64,000 nt of DNA from Neobacillus sp. PS3-12 (GTDB taxonomy: Bacteria; Bacillota; Bacilli; Bacillales; Cytobacillaceae). The notes under the pieces are model-generated. The model saw only the letters and a program-made list of their open reading frames with translations. It ran no database searches and was not told the DNA's origin. Shown here piece after piece: positions 1-10,700 of this stretch. Every line of letters begins with the position of its first letter. The stretch's first letter is position 1. The position numbers and the translations under genes are program-made. The stretch spans positions 3,756,001 to 3,820,000 of the forward strand of contig NZ_CP133268.1 in NCBI RefSeq assembly GCF_030915385.1, read 5' to 3'.

Positions 1-675
1 ATCGACCCTTTATATAATGATTTTTATCCATTAAAAAACAAGGAACTTGAAACGAAAATACTTACAATGGCCAACAAAGCACATATTCCAGCAAACCATG
101 TTTATGAAGTGAATATGGCTGAAAAAACAAACGCGATGAATGCCTACGTAACAGGGATTGGTTCAAATGCAAGGATTGTTTTATGGGACACCACCCTGGA
201 CCGGCTGTCTGATAATCAAATTTTATTTATAATGGCCCATGAAATGTGCCATTATGTTGAGAAGCATATTTATTTTGGAATTGCGGGATATTTGCTGTTA
301 TCGTTGATTGGTTTATATTTAACCTATCGAATCATGAACTGGGCCGTAAAGCGATGGGGCAGGGAATTAAAGATATCAGATGTCAGGGATATCCGCTCAC
401 TTCCCTTGTTTTTATTAATTATTTCCGTTCTTTTGTTTGCTTCAAGTCCTTTAACAAACCTTGCTTCACGTTACGAAGAATCCAGGGCAGACCGTTATGC
501 GATTAATATGACAAAAGATCCGACAGATGCCATAGGTTCTTTTCAGAAGCTTACTCGTTCTGGGCTTAGTCAGGTAAATCCACCGCTTTTGGTTAAAATC
601 TTTCGCTATGACCACCCAACCATGCTTGAGCGAATTGCCATGCTTGAAGAATACGAAGTAAAACATCGGAATTAA
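1..675 (+). CDS. M48 family zinc metalloprotease, C-terminal part (5' end outside window)
   Basis: The reading frame is open from base 1, so the gene begins upstream of the window. The first ATG inside it (67) is internal. The protein has the zinc-metalloprotease motif HEMCH within 'MAHEMCHYVEKH', followed by two hydrophobic segments and the downstream ESRAD motif that supplies the third zinc ligand in M48 (HtpX/Ste24-like) enzymes. It is probably a membrane-embedded endopeptidase in quality control. It is followed by a hairpin shared with the convergent yhzC-like gene. The family call is firm; the substrate is unknown. Confidence 0.85.
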   Translation: MDPLYNDFYPLKNKELETKILTMANKAHIPANHVYEVNMAEKTNAMNAYVTGIGSNARIVLWDTTLDRLSDNQILFIMAHEMCHYVEKHIYFGIAGYLLLSLIGLYLTYRIMNWAVKRWGRELKISDVRDIRSLPLFLLIISVLLFASSPLTNLASRYEESRADRYAINMTKDPTDAIGSFQKLTRSGLSQVNPPLLVKIFRYDHPTMLERIAMLEEYEVKHRN

Positions 676-684
676 AGAAGATGA

Positions 685-720
685 CAAAGGCCAGGAGCTC
701 TTTAGTGCGCCTGGCCTTTG
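685..720. terminator. Bidirectional hairpin between M48 protease and yhzC-like gene
   Basis: An 11-bp perfect stem (CAAAGGCCAGG / CCTGGCCTTTG) with a 14-nt loop lies between two convergent genes. The T-run is weak on both strands. Confidence 0.6.
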
Positions 721-731
721 CTGTAGTTTTA

Positions 732-965
732 TTACCCAAATCGTTTGGTAAGTTCGATGAATTTTTCAGATAAAAGCATAAATGTTTCTTTATCCTTATT
801 ATCAATGGCATTGTCAATTTTTTTAACTAATTTTTCTTTTTCAGAGTTTAGTTGAATTTCTACCAGAAGCATCTCGATGTACAGGTTTTGAATAAAATTC
901 TCTTTCGCCTGACTGCGGTTCATCGCACTGATTTTCATTAATTCCGTGTAGGATTTATCCTTCAA
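732..965 (-). CDS. IDEAL-domain protein, YhzC-like
   Basis: This is a 77-residue protein. The C-terminal half ('KIDNAIDNKDKETFMLLSEKFIEL') matches the IDEAL domain, a small helical module named for its IDxAL motif. In B. subtilis the IDEAL protein YhzC is encoded next to comK, as here. I chose the TTG at 965 because AGAGGTGA lies six bases upstream; the earlier GTG (974) overlaps that ribosome binding site. The molecular function is not established. Confidence 0.7.
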   Translation of the reverse strand: MKDKSYTELMKISAMNRSQAKENFIQNLYIEMLLVEIQLNSEKEKLVKKIDNAIDNKDKETFMLLSEKFIELTKRFG

Positions 966-1154
966 GAAAATCACCTCTGTGGCTTTTTAATATTATATGG
1001 AGCTTTCTTAATAAAATCAATAAATATTTAAATATTCTGAAAAAAATAAAGTTGGTATAATTTTATGAATAATTTCGCAACAATTTTAACCAATCAATTA
1101 ATTAAATCTTAAAAATGATATGATGAAAAAAATGTAATAAAGGAGATGAAATAA

Positions 1155-1733
1155 ATGAAGGAAAGACAGATAGAAGAGTATGAGGTTAATCCATATACAA
1201 TGTTTATTAAACCAGTTGTATATGGAAGTAAGGTGTATTCAGAAATATATGAATTGGAAGATAAATATCTATATCCTTTTAAGCCCCTTGATATCATTAA
1301 AAAGAGTTGTGAGTATTTTTCCAGCAGCTTTGAAGGCAGAAAGGACGGTACAAAACAGTTGATCGGGATCACACACAAGGTACCAATTGTTATTGACCCG
1401 ACTAATTTCATTTATTTTTTCCCAACTACATCGCCCACACGTTCTGAGTGCACTTGGTTTTCCCATGAACATGTTTGGGATTATCGCAGAGTGGACTCCC
1501 GCCAAACTATGGTTATTTTTCGAAATAAACAATCTTTTAATTTTCCAATCTCATTTTCTTCTTTTCAAAACCAAATGTTAAGAACTGCTGATTTAAGAAT
1601 GAAACTTATGCAGCGAACAGGTCAGACTGAGAGACAATCCTTTTATATCATGAACAGGGCAAAAGTGGTAGAAGCTTCAGAGTCAATGCGGCAATATGGC
1701 TTTGAAAATTCATTTGGGCCTCATCAAAGCTAG
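1155..1733 (+). CDS. comK: Competence transcription factor ComK
   Basis: The 192-residue product has the usual ComK length and conserved stretches such as 'EYEVNPYTMFIKP' and 'TWFSHEHVWDYR'. ComK is the master activator of DNA-uptake genes in Bacillus. It binds paired AAAA-N5-TTTT boxes, and the AT-rich 180 bp upstream would suit autoregulation, though I could not identify a clean pair. The ribosome binding site AAAGGAG precedes the ATG. The comZ gene near 53.8 kb is another competence gene in the same window. Confidence 0.93.
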   Translation: MKERQIEEYEVNPYTMFIKPVVYGSKVYSEIYELEDKYLYPFKPLDIIKKSCEYFSSSFEGRKDGTKQLIGITHKVPIVIDPTNFIYFFPTTSPTRSECTWFSHEHVWDYRRVDSRQTMVIFRNKQSFNFPISFSSFQNQMLRTADLRMKLMQRTGQTERQSFYIMNRAKVVEASESMRQYGFENSFGPHQS

Positions 1734-1740
1734 TAATTAC

Positions 1741-2112
1741 CTATTTTAGGCGGGACGGATGTTTTTGGGAAAAATAAATTCCCATTAATTCTTGAACTTT
1801 GTTTCGAATTCTTGGATTAAAGTAATTATGATGCTCTTCATAACCTTTGTATAAAAACATATACATTGTAAAAGCATCGTCCCGATTCGTTTCTAATACT
1901 TTCAGGTTATTTATTTTCAGATATTGTTTCACTTCAGCTAATTCCCTCTGAATGGTTTTGATTGTATCCTCAATTAATTCTTCGTATGGTTTCTTTAATT
2001 TAAATGGACTGTTTTTTACTACGGATAAATCACGATTTAAGACAATTAAAAGCATTGGCAGGTAAATAGCTTTTTCCATGATATTGCGGTCTTCCTCTGG
2101 AATCTTTGTCAC
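1741..2112 (-). CDS. Conserved hypothetical protein, YhjD-like
   Basis: A 123-residue soluble, charged protein without signal peptide or clear catalytic motif. Size and position between comK and the signal peptidase gene fit B. subtilis yhjD, a gene of unknown function; this rests on synteny and general resemblance. It is convergent with comK with only 7 bp between stop codons. The start is uncertain: GTG at 2112 (AAAGGAG 11 bases upstream) or ATG at 2079. Confidence 0.6.
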   Translation of the reverse strand: MTKIPEEDRNIMEKAIYLPMLLIVLNRDLSVVKNSPFKLKKPYEELIEDTIKTIQRELAEVKQYLKINNLKVLETNRDDAFTMYMFLYKGYEEHHNYFNPRIRNKVQELMGIYFSQKHPSRLK

Positions 2113-2390
2113 CTTCTGGACAGCTCCTTTCTTCCATAACCTTTAGGGAACGTACGTTTGCTTTTATCATACGAAAAAGAAAGATAAAATGCAACTGCCT
2201 CTAACAAATTGTATTATCCTCGTTAAAATAATGGACAAAAGCCGCAAAACTTAAATGTGTTAGCGGTTTTTTGTTGCAAAAATTAGGGCATGTATGAGAA
2301 AGTTTTTTTATAGAAGTGAAATGTAGGGGAAAACTAATTTTTAATAGTAAAATCAGAATACCTTGAAATACAAATATTCTTGTTGAATGG

Positions 2391-3341
2391 ATGGATTGCG
2401 GTATGAGACACGAACGGAAACAAAAAAAGAAAAAGAAGAAATGGTTAGCAGTTCTGCTTACTTTGCTCTTGCTTGTTTTCGCAACGATTGCTTACGCCTA
2501 CTTCCAGTATGAGGAAGGAGTGTCCCAATCAATAAAGAAGGTAGAAAAAAAATCTCAAGTGGTCTACAACTTTGAGGGCAAAAAAGATGTGTACGGAGAC
2601 ACCAATATTTTATTATTGGGCAGTGACTCAAGGGAGAAAGATTATCAAAATTCACGCTCTGATACCATTATGGTTGCTTCTTATAACGAGACTAACCAAA
2701 CGTTTAAACTAACATCGATTATGCGGGATTGCTATGTGCCGATTCCCGGACATGGAAAACACAAAATCAATTCTGCCTTTGCCTATGGAGGCCCTGAACT
2801 CATGCGGCAAACACTGAAACAAAACTTTGGAATGGATCTGCAGTACTATGCGATTGTTGATTTCCAGGGATTTGTTCAGTTAATTGATGAAGCCTTTCCA
2901 AATGGTGTCGAAGTAAATGTCGAAAAAAAAATGTCTGCATATGTTGATACCCCGTTACAGCCAGGACTGCAGAGATTAAATGGCCAGCAAATGCTTAGTT
3001 ATGTTCGATTTCGCCATGACGCAGTCGGAGATTTTGGAAGGGTAGAACGGCAGCAAAAGGCGCTAAAATTAATAGGGGAACAATTAATTGGATTTGAAAC
3101 GATTCCGAAACTTCCTAAGTTAATAGGGGTGGTAAAACCTTATATTAATACGAATATGAACACAACTGATATGTTATTCATGGCGAAGGATTTTTTGACA
3201 AAAAGTAAAGGGAATGTAGCAACTATGAGAATACCTGTTGATAACAGTTTTACCGAGCCGAAGATAAAAGGGGAGGGGGATGTGCTAGCAATCGATCTTG
3301 AGAAAAATAAACAGGCATTCAATCAATTTATGGCGCAGTAA
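2391..3341 (+). CDS. LytR-CpsA-Psr (LCP) family cell-wall protein
   Basis: The 316-residue protein starts with a lysine-rich cytoplasmic tail, then one membrane helix (about residues 20-38), then an extracellular LCP domain. LCP signatures visible include 'NILLLGSDSRE', 'RSDTIMVASYN', 'SIMRDCYVPIPG', 'KINSAFAYGG' and 'YVRFRHD..GDFGRVERQQ'. LCP enzymes transfer wall teichoic acid or other glycopolymers from lipid carriers to peptidoglycan. I cannot say which of the TagT/U/V-type paralogues it is. The start could also be the ATG at 2403; neither has a strong ribosome binding site. Confidence 0.87.
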   Translation: MDCGMRHERKQKKKKKKWLAVLLTLLLLVFATIAYAYFQYEEGVSQSIKKVEKKSQVVYNFEGKKDVYGDTNILLLGSDSREKDYQNSRSDTIMVASYNETNQTFKLTSIMRDCYVPIPGHGKHKINSAFAYGGPELMRQTLKQNFGMDLQYYAIVDFQGFVQLIDEAFPNGVEVNVEKKMSAYVDTPLQPGLQRLNGQQMLSYVRFRHDAVGDFGRVERQQKALKLIGEQLIGFETIPKLPKLIGVVKPYINTNMNTTDMLFMAKDFLTKSKGNVATMRIPVDNSFTEPKIKGEGDVLAIDLEKNKQAFNQFMAQ

Positions 3342-3534
3342 AAAAAGGGGGCGAGTCCCCCTGAACATCATTCCTTAGTGACAAAACATTTACGATCGGT
3401 AATTGTATCTATTAATATTTTCGTTCTATGGTATTTTGGTAGGAGAATCGAAGTAAGATTGAATAAGAGTTTGGAAAACGTCCATAATGAAGAAATAGAT
3501 AGAAGCAGCGGTTAGAAAATGGGAGGAGTTTCTT

Positions 3535-4089
3535 GTGAGGAATGAATGGAAAAAGGAAGGTCTCGAGTGGGTTAAAGCAATAGGAATTGGTATTATTATT
3601 TTTGCGTTTATTCGAACGTTTTTCTTTTCAAATTACGTAGTTGAAGGACAATCAATGATGCCCACTTTGCAAGAGGGAAATAAATTAGTTGTCAACAAAA
3701 TTGGTTACCAGGTTAGCGATCTCCAGCGTTTTGATGTCATCGTTTTTCATGCAAATAAAAAAGAGGATTATGTGAAACGAATCATAGGTATGCCTGGCGA
3801 TAAAATTGCTTACCAAAACGATCAGCTATATATAAATGGTAAAAAGGTCCCGGAAACTTTCTTAGATGTTTACAAGAAAAAGAATCCCAATGCAAAGTTT
3901 ACTGCTGACTTTACGTTAGAGGAGTTAACTGGTAAAAGTACTGTTCCAAGCGGGATGTTATTTGTCCTTGGCGATAATCGTCCAGGAAGCTGGGATAGCC
4001 GCTATTTTGGTTTTGTCTCTACTAAAGAGGTCGTAGGCAAAGTAGATTTAAGATACTGGCCATTAAATGAAGTGAATGTCCATTTTTGA
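3535..4089 (+). CDS. Type I signal peptidase (SipV/SipS-like)
   Basis: A 184-residue membrane-anchored serine/lysine protease that removes signal peptides from exported proteins. An N-terminal membrane helix (residues 15-31) precedes the catalytic Ser40 in 'EGQSMMPTL'. The general base is Lys81 in 'YVKRIIGMPGD', and 'GDNRPGSWDSRYFG' is the conserved C-terminal box. It starts at GTG with GGGAGGAG upstream. Position before addB corresponds to sipV in B. subtilis, but Sip paralogues are hard to tell apart. Confidence 0.9.
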   Translation: MRNEWKKEGLEWVKAIGIGIIIFAFIRTFFFSNYVVEGQSMMPTLQEGNKLVVNKIGYQVSDLQRFDVIVFHANKKEDYVKRIIGMPGDKIAYQNDQLYINGKKVPETFLDVYKKKNPNAKFTADFTLEELTGKSTVPSGMLFVLGDNRPGSWDSRYFGFVSTKEVVGKVDLRYWPLNEVNVHF

Positions 4090-4090
4090 A

Positions 4091-4131
4091 AATACAAAAG
4101 GAGCACAACCAAACTGTGCTCCTTTTGTATT
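4091..4131 (+). terminator. Strong intrinsic terminator after signal peptidase gene
   Basis: A 17-bp perfect stem (AATACAAAAGGAGCACA and its complement) with a 7-nt loop. The 3' arm carries TTTTGTATT. It begins one base after the stop codon. Confidence 0.85.
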
Positions 4132-4231
4132 ATCATTGGAAATTAAGAATGGTGACAAACGTTTGTGCCCCTTTTGTGATAGAATAGGAGGTAAAGAATC
4201 TGATAGGAATTAGGAGAGTGAGGTTTAAACT

Positions 4232-7200
4232 ATGTCGTTACGAATGGTAATAGGACGATCGGGCAGCGGGAAAACTTCGATGTTTCTTGAGGAAATCTCA
4301 AAGATGCTTGCAGAAAATCCCGAAGGTTCACCAATTATTTATATTGTTCCCGAACAGATGACATTCTTATCGGAATATCGGCTTTCAACAGACCCGGCTC
4401 TCGGAGGGATGATTCGTGCACAGGTATATAGTTTTTCCCGATTAGCATGGAGAATTTTACAAGAAACTGGCGGAATTAGCCGTTATCATATAAGCAGTGT
4501 TGGCATTAGTATGCTTATTCGCAAAATTATTGAAGAGCAAAAAGAACAGTTGAGGCTATTCCAAAAAGCAGCAGATAAAAGTGGTTTTATTCAGCAGGTT
4601 GAACAAATGATGGTTGAATTTAAGCGCTATTGTATTAGTCCAGAGGAATTAACTCAAGAAGGTTTAATGGTTGTAAGTTCAAAAGCACTGCAAGATAAGC
4701 TGCATGATTTAGAAATGATCTATAAAAACTTTGAAGAAGCTTTATTAGGTAAGTACATTGATTCGGAGGATTATTTTCGCCTTTTGGCCGAAAAAGCATC
4801 TTCCTCAAAATATCTAAAAGATGCCGAAATCTATATAGATGGTTTTTATAGCTTTACGCCTCAGGAATATCGAGTCATCTCCGAATTGTTAAAGAATTGC
4901 AGACGGGTAACCATCTCTTTCACAACAGAAAAACTATTTTCTAATTCAGCTCCTGATGAACTTGATTTGTTTCGCTTATCAGGCGGGGCTTGCTATGCCA
5001 TTCACGAATTAGCACTAAATGAAGGGATTCAGATTGAGGCCCCTATTCATTTAAAAGAAACAAAAAAATGGACTAATGAGCCATCTTTAGAACATTTAGA
5101 AGCAAAATTTGATACTCTCCCCGCTGTTCCTTTTTGGGGACAATCTGCGGTTCATATTGGTCAGGCTGTAAACCGAAGAGCAGAGGTAGAAGGAATTGCA
5201 AGAGAGATTTTTGAATTAGTCAGGAAAAAAGGGTACCGCTATCGTGATATTGCGGTATTAATCCGTAACGGCAGGGACTATCATGAAATCGTCGAACCAG
5301 TTTTTACTGACTATGCTATTCCTTATTTTATTGACCAAAAACGAACGATGCTTAATCACCCGTTGATTGAATTTATTCGATCCAGCCTTGAGGTTGTTAC
5401 TGGCTATTGGCGGTATGAACCGATTTTTCGCGCGGTCAAGACAGATTTATTATTCCCGCTTCAGGAAGACCCCGTCCGTTTACGCGAAAAGATGGATAAG
5501 CTTGAAAACTACGTATTGGCATATGGTATTAAGGGAGAAAAATGGACAAAAAAGGACCGTTGGACATATCGAAGAGTCAGAGGACTGGAAATTGACGAGG
5601 CCATTCAAACAGATGCAGAAAAAAAAGTGGAGCAGGAAATCAATGAATTAAGACTTATGATTACGGCACCAATCTCAAGACTTTCACGGCGCTTGAAACG
5701 GGCCGATTCAGGGCAAAAGCTTTGTGAAGCTGTCTATCTCTATTTAGAAGAATTGGAAATTCCCGCAAAACTAGAAAAGTGGAAGTTTGAAGCTGAAAAA
5801 AATGGAAATCTCGTAAAGGCTAGGGAGCATGACCAAGTTTGGAATGCCGTTATTGATCTTTTAGATCAGTATGTTGAAATCCTTGGAGAAGAAAAAATTG
5901 CTGTTAAACAATTCACGACCATTCTGGAGGCCGGGTTTGATTCTTTAAATTTCTCACTCATCCCGCCATCATTGGATCAAGTCATTATTGCAGATCTAGA
6001 AAAATCAAGACTCTCAGAAATAAAGGCTGCCTTTGTGATCGGTTTGAATGAAGGGGTTCTTCCTGCAAAAATGTCGGATGATGGAATATTAGCGGATGAA
6101 GACCGTGAAGCCTTATTTTTAGCAGGGATGAAAGTAGCACCAGCTAGCCGAACACGTTTGCTTGATGAAAACTTTCTAGCCTATAAGGCATTTACGACAG
6201 GTTCAGACATCCTTTATGTGAGCTACCCGCTTGCAAACGATGAAGGCAAAGCATTAATTCCTTCATCTTATATAAAAAGAATCGAGGATCTGTTTCCAAA
6301 TCATCAAGAGCATTTTTATGAAAACGATCCTGCCGAGTTGTCAGAAATCGAACAACTAAATTTTATTACTAACCCAACTATCACTTTGTCTTATTTGACA
6401 AGTCAGCTCCAAATGAAAAAGAGAAACTATCCGGTAAATGATTTTTGGTGGGATGTTTATCATTATTATATAAATGGATCAGTGAAGAAAAAGGCAGAAA
6501 AAGTCCTTTCAAGTTTGTTCTACCAGAATCAAACAACGAGGATCACAAAAGAGGTTGCAGATGAATTATATGGTGACTCGATTCAAGCCAGCGTTTCAAG
6601 GATGGAACTTTATAATGGCTGTCCGTTTTCCCATTATGCCCGCCATGGTTTAAAGCTTCATGAAAGGCAAATCTTCCGTTTGGAAGCTCCTGATATTGGA
6701 GAATTGTTCCATGGTGCACTGAAGCATATCGCCGAAATCGTGAATGAACAAAATATTTCCTGGGCAAATTTGACCAAAGCACAATGTGAGAACCTTGCCA
6801 AACAAGCAGTAAACATGTTAGCACCCAAATTACAAAATGAGATTTTATTAAGTTCTGCCAGACACCATTATATTAAACGGAAGCTGGAGCAAATCATAAC
6901 TAGAGCATCCTATGTCTTAAGTGAACATGCCAAATTAAGCGGTTTTTCACCAATTGAATTGGAACTGGCCTTTGGCCCTAATGGCAAACTGCCACCATTA
7001 TCTTTTTCCTTGAAAAACGGTAAAAAGATGGAGCTTGTTGGACGGATTGACCGCGTTGACAAAGCGGTCGATGAACAGAATAGTGTCTATTTGCGGGTAG
7101 TTGATTATAAATCCAGTGAAAAGGACTTAAACTTAAGCGAGGTATACTTTGGTCTTTCCCTGCAAATGCTGACGTATCTCGATATTATCATGACCTATTC

Positions 7201-7717
7201 AAATGAGCTGGTTGAGATGGAAGCAACCCCTGCGGGTGTCCTTTATTTTCATGTACACAATCCAATGATAAATTCTTCGAAGATCCTGACGCTCGAACAG
7301 CTTGAAAGCGAACTGCTGAAAAAGTTTAAGATGAAGGGATTAATGCTGAGTGACCAAAATGTCATTAGACTAATGGATCAATCCCTTGAATCAGGTAATT
7401 CGCATATTGTTGCTGCCGGTATCAAACAGGATGGCACATTAATGAAGAACTCAAAAGTAGCAAGCATGAATGAATTTGAGGATTTACGCCAGTATGTAAG
7501 GGAGCTCTATGTAAAGACAGGCAATGAAATTATCGATGGGAATGTTGAAATTGCTCCATATAAATTAAAAGATAAAACCCCATGTAAATTCTGTGCCTAT
7601 AAAGCGGTTTGCCACTTTGATGAGGCCATTGAAAATAATCATTACCGAATTCTTAAACCAGAGTCAAACGAAACCGTTTTTGAGTTAATTAGAAAGGACG
7701 GGCAGGAAAATGGATAA
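4232..7717 (+). CDS. addB: ATP-dependent helicase/nuclease subunit B (AddB)
   Basis: The 1161-residue product has the full AddB length. An N-terminal P-loop ('VIGRSGSGKT') opens an inactivated helicase-like region. The C-terminal RecB-type nuclease domain holds 'VDYKSS', and an iron-sulfur cluster is indicated by a cysteine in 'NGCPFSHYARHGL' plus the C-terminal 'CKFCAYKAVC' set. With AddA it forms the Chi-recognising exonuclease that processes double-strand breaks in Firmicutes. It overlaps addA by 8 bases, so the two are translationally coupled. Confidence 0.96.
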   Translation: MSLRMVIGRSGSGKTSMFLEEISKMLAENPEGSPIIYIVPEQMTFLSEYRLSTDPALGGMIRAQVYSFSRLAWRILQETGGISRYHISSVGISMLIRKIIEEQKEQLRLFQKAADKSGFIQQVEQMMVEFKRYCISPEELTQEGLMVVSSKALQDKLHDLEMIYKNFEEALLGKYIDSEDYFRLLAEKASSSKYLKDAEIYIDGFYSFTPQEYRVISELLKNCRRVTISFTTEKLFSNSAPDELDLFRLSGGACYAIHELALNEGIQIEAPIHLKETKKWTNEPSLEHLEAKFDTLPAVPFWGQSAVHIGQAVNRRAEVEGIAREIFELVRKKGYRYRDIAVLIRNGRDYHEIVEPVFTDYAIPYFIDQKRTMLNHPLIEFIRSSLEVVTGYWRYEPIFRAVKTDLLFPLQEDPVRLREKMDKLENYVLAYGIKGEKWTKKDRWTYRRVRGLEIDEAIQTDAEKKVEQEINELRLMITAPISRLSRRLKRADSGQKLCEAVYLYLEELEIPAKLEKWKFEAEKNGNLVKAREHDQVWNAVIDLLDQYVEILGEEKIAVKQFTTILEAGFDSLNFSLIPPSLDQVIIADLEKSRLSEIKAAFVIGLNEGVLPAKMSDDGILADEDREALFLAGMKVAPASRTRLLDENFLAYKAFTTGSDILYVSYPLANDEGKALIPSSYIKRIEDLFPNHQEHFYENDPAELSEIEQLNFITNPTITLSYLTSQLQMKKRNYPVNDFWWDVYHYYINGSVKKKAEKVLSSLFYQNQTTRITKEVADELYGDSIQASVSRMELYNGCPFSHYARHGLKLHERQIFRLEAPDIGELFHGALKHIAEIVNEQNISWANLTKAQCENLAKQAVNMLAPKLQNEILLSSARHHYIKRKLEQIITRASYVLSEHAKLSGFSPIELELAFGPNGKLPPLSFSLKNGKKMELVGRIDRVDKAVDEQNSVYLRVVDYKSSEKDLNLSEVYFGLSLQMLTYLDIIMTYSNELVEMEATPAGVLYFHVHNPMINSSKILTLEQLESELLKKFKMKGLMLSDQNVIRLMDQSLESGNSHIVAAGIKQDGTLMKNSKVASMNEFEDLRQYVRELYVKTGNEIIDGNVEIAPYKLKDKTPCKFCAYKAVCHFDEAIENNHYRILKPESNETVFELIRKDGQENG

Positions 7718-10700
7718 TCTGCTTAATATTCCTCCAAAGCCGCAAGATTCAACTTGGACGGAAGATCAATGGAAGGCAATTATGGCGAAGGATCGAAACA
7801 TCCTTGTAGCCGCTGCTGCAGGCTCAGGGAAAACAGCCGTGCTTGTCGAACGGATCATTCAGAAAATCCTTTCTCCTGATGATCCAGTCAATGTCGATGA
7901 ATTATTAGTCGTAACTTTTACAAGTGCTTCTGCCGCAGAAATGCGTCATCGAATTGGCGAAGCTTTAGAAGCTGCAATCATTCATAATCCGAAATCCAGA
8001 AACCTAAGGACACAGCTCAGTCTATTAAATAAAGCATCTATTTCGACACTTCATTCCTTTTGCATGGAGGTAATCCGAAAATACTATTATTTAATTGATT
8101 TGGACCCGAGTTTTCGGATTGCCGACGAAACAGAAGCACAACTATTACGGGATGAAGTAATTGATGAGTTATTTGAGGATGAGTACGGCAAAGAAGGTAA
8201 TGAGGCATTTTTTACTCTCGTTGATACCTTTACAAATGATCGAAGTGATGTTGACCTCCAGGAGATTGTCCGTGATATATATGATTTTGCGAGATCTAAC
8301 CCCTTGCCAAATCAATATTTACAAAAGATTATTTCCATGTATGAGGTGGAGAGTATCACCAAGCTGGAAGAACTTCCATTTATCGAAGCACTGCTTTATG
8401 ATGTTGAACTCCAACTGGAAGCAGCGAAGGAATTGATTAGGCAGGCACTTGAGATTACGAAGCTTCCAGGAGGGCCTGCTCCAAAGGCAGAAAATTTTGT
8501 GGATGATTTAAATGTGATTGATACTCTTATTTTTGCGCAAAAAGATTCTTGGGAAACACTTTATCAAGCAATAAAATCATGGGCATTTGGAAGGGCCAAA
8601 ACAGTAAAAGGTGACCAATACGATAAGGCTCTTTCAGAAAAAGCGACGAAGCTTCGCGATAAGGCAAAGAAAAAAATTCAAGATCTTCAGGATCAGCTTT
8701 TTTCAAGAAAAGCCGGAAAGCTTTTTGCAGGACATGAGCAATATGCTCCCCATCATTCAAACACTAGTAAGTCTGGTTCAATCGTTTTCGGAGCGTTTTG
8801 CCGCAAAAAAACAAGAGAAAGGAATTGTAGATTATTCTGATTTGGAGCATTATTGCCTTGAAATTTTAACGAGCGGGACTAGTGAGGAGGGAGAATTATT
8901 TCCTTCAGATGCTGCAATCGCTTATCGCAGTCATTTTAAAGAGGTATTTGTTGATGAATACCAAGATACGAATATGGTGCAGGAAACTATTTTAAAGCTA
9001 GTTTCAAAGGATGATGGAGAAAATGGCAACCTTTTTATGGTGGGAGATGTAAAACAAAGTATTTATCGTTTCCGACTGGCGGAGCCTAATTTATTTTTAG
9101 GGAAATATAATAGCTTTACACATGATGGTTCCTCACCGGGCTTAAGGATTGACCTTGCACGGAATTTCAGAAGCCGTCATGAAGTATTAGATGCGACGAA
9201 CTTTTTGTTCAAGCAAATAATGGGAGAAAAAGTAGGAGAAATCGAATATGATGAAAGGGCTGAATTAAAGCCTGGTGCATCATATCCTGAAAATGAAGCC
9301 TATTCGGTTGAACTGTTGCTGATGGACCTTGAAGAAGGAAATGAGAAGGCCGTTGAAAAAACAGAGGAAGAGTCTCCTGCAGATGAAGAATTTGATCCTG
9401 AAGATTTAGAGAAATCACAGCTTGAAGCTAGGATGATGGCAGGGAAAATTAAAGAACTAATCCAGGAGGGCTCGCAGGTATATAATCCAAAAACAAAATC
9501 AATGCGTCCTCTAATGTACCGGGATGTTGTGATTCTCCTTCGTTCAATGACATGGGCACCGCAGATCATCGAAGAATTTAAACAGCGCGGTATCCCTGTT
9601 TATGCCAATTTATCAACAGGCTATTTTGAAGCAACAGAAGTTTCGATTATGATGTCTTTATTACGGGTTATTGATAACCCTGTGCAGGATATTCCATTAG
9701 CTGCGGTATTAAGATCTCCTATTGTTGGCTTAAACGAAACTGAATTAGCGAAAATCCGAATTTATCAAAAAAGCGGAGCATTTTGGGATGCTGTCTCGAA
9801 ATTTTGTCGGCAGGCGCCCTTGGAAGAAGAAGAAGGATTTTATGAAAAAGTCCGTTCTTTTTATGAGCTGTTAGGAAAGTGGCGGACGATGGCTCGGCAA
9901 GGGTCTCTCGCTGATTTAATTTGGCAATTATATCGGGATACACAGTTTTATGATTTTGTCGGCGGTCTCCCTGGAGGAAAACAACGGCAAGCGAACTTAA
10001 GGGCTTTGTATGATCGTGCAAGACAATATGAAGAAACATCTTTCCGCGGATTGTTTCGCTTTTTACGTTTTATTGAAAGAATGACAGAAAGGGGCGGTGA
10101 CCTCGGTGCTGCCCGTGCGTTGGGGGAACAAGAGGATGTAGTTCGCATCATGACTATTCACAGCAGTAAAGGGCTTGAATTTCCGATCGTTTTTATTGCT
10201 GGGTTAGCGAAAGACTTTAACATGAAGGATATACGTAAATCCTATATGCTCGATAAAGAATACGGATTTGCGGCAAAGTATGTAAACGTGGAAAAAAGAT
10301 TTTCATATCCTTCATTGCCTCAGCTTGCTTTTAAACGGAAAAAGAAAATGGAAATGCTTGCAGAAGAAATGAGAATTCTTTATGTTGCTTTAACAAGGGC
10401 AAAAGAGAAGCTCTATTTACTTGGATCAGTAAAGGATGCTGCTAAACAGATCGATCAATGGATGGAAGCTGCCTCCAATCATGAATGGCTGTTGAAGGAT
10501 TATGTAAGAGCTTCTGCAAAAGGTTATCTTGACTGGATTGGGCCTGCGCTTATCCGCCATCGAGATATGCAGGATTTAGTTCAAAAAGTGTCAGACGGCC
10601 AGCAAGTTTGGAACGGTATAAGCGAACATCCTTCAAAATGGACGGTCAAGCGACTAACAAGGGAAGATTTAAAGAAACAAAAGATAATAGAAGAATCGGG

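Noticed and set aside
1021..1140. ComK autoregulatory K-boxes
   Set aside because: The region is AT-rich, but I could not find two clean AAAA-N5-TTTT boxes with the required spacing.
2235..2273. Terminator upstream of the LCP gene
   Set aside because: Only a 4-bp CCGC/GCGG stem around a long loop precedes the T-run, too weak to annotate.
8707..8710. Programmed frameshift or two-gene split of addA
   Set aside because: No slippery heptamer with downstream structure is evident, and homologues are single genes; an indel is simpler.
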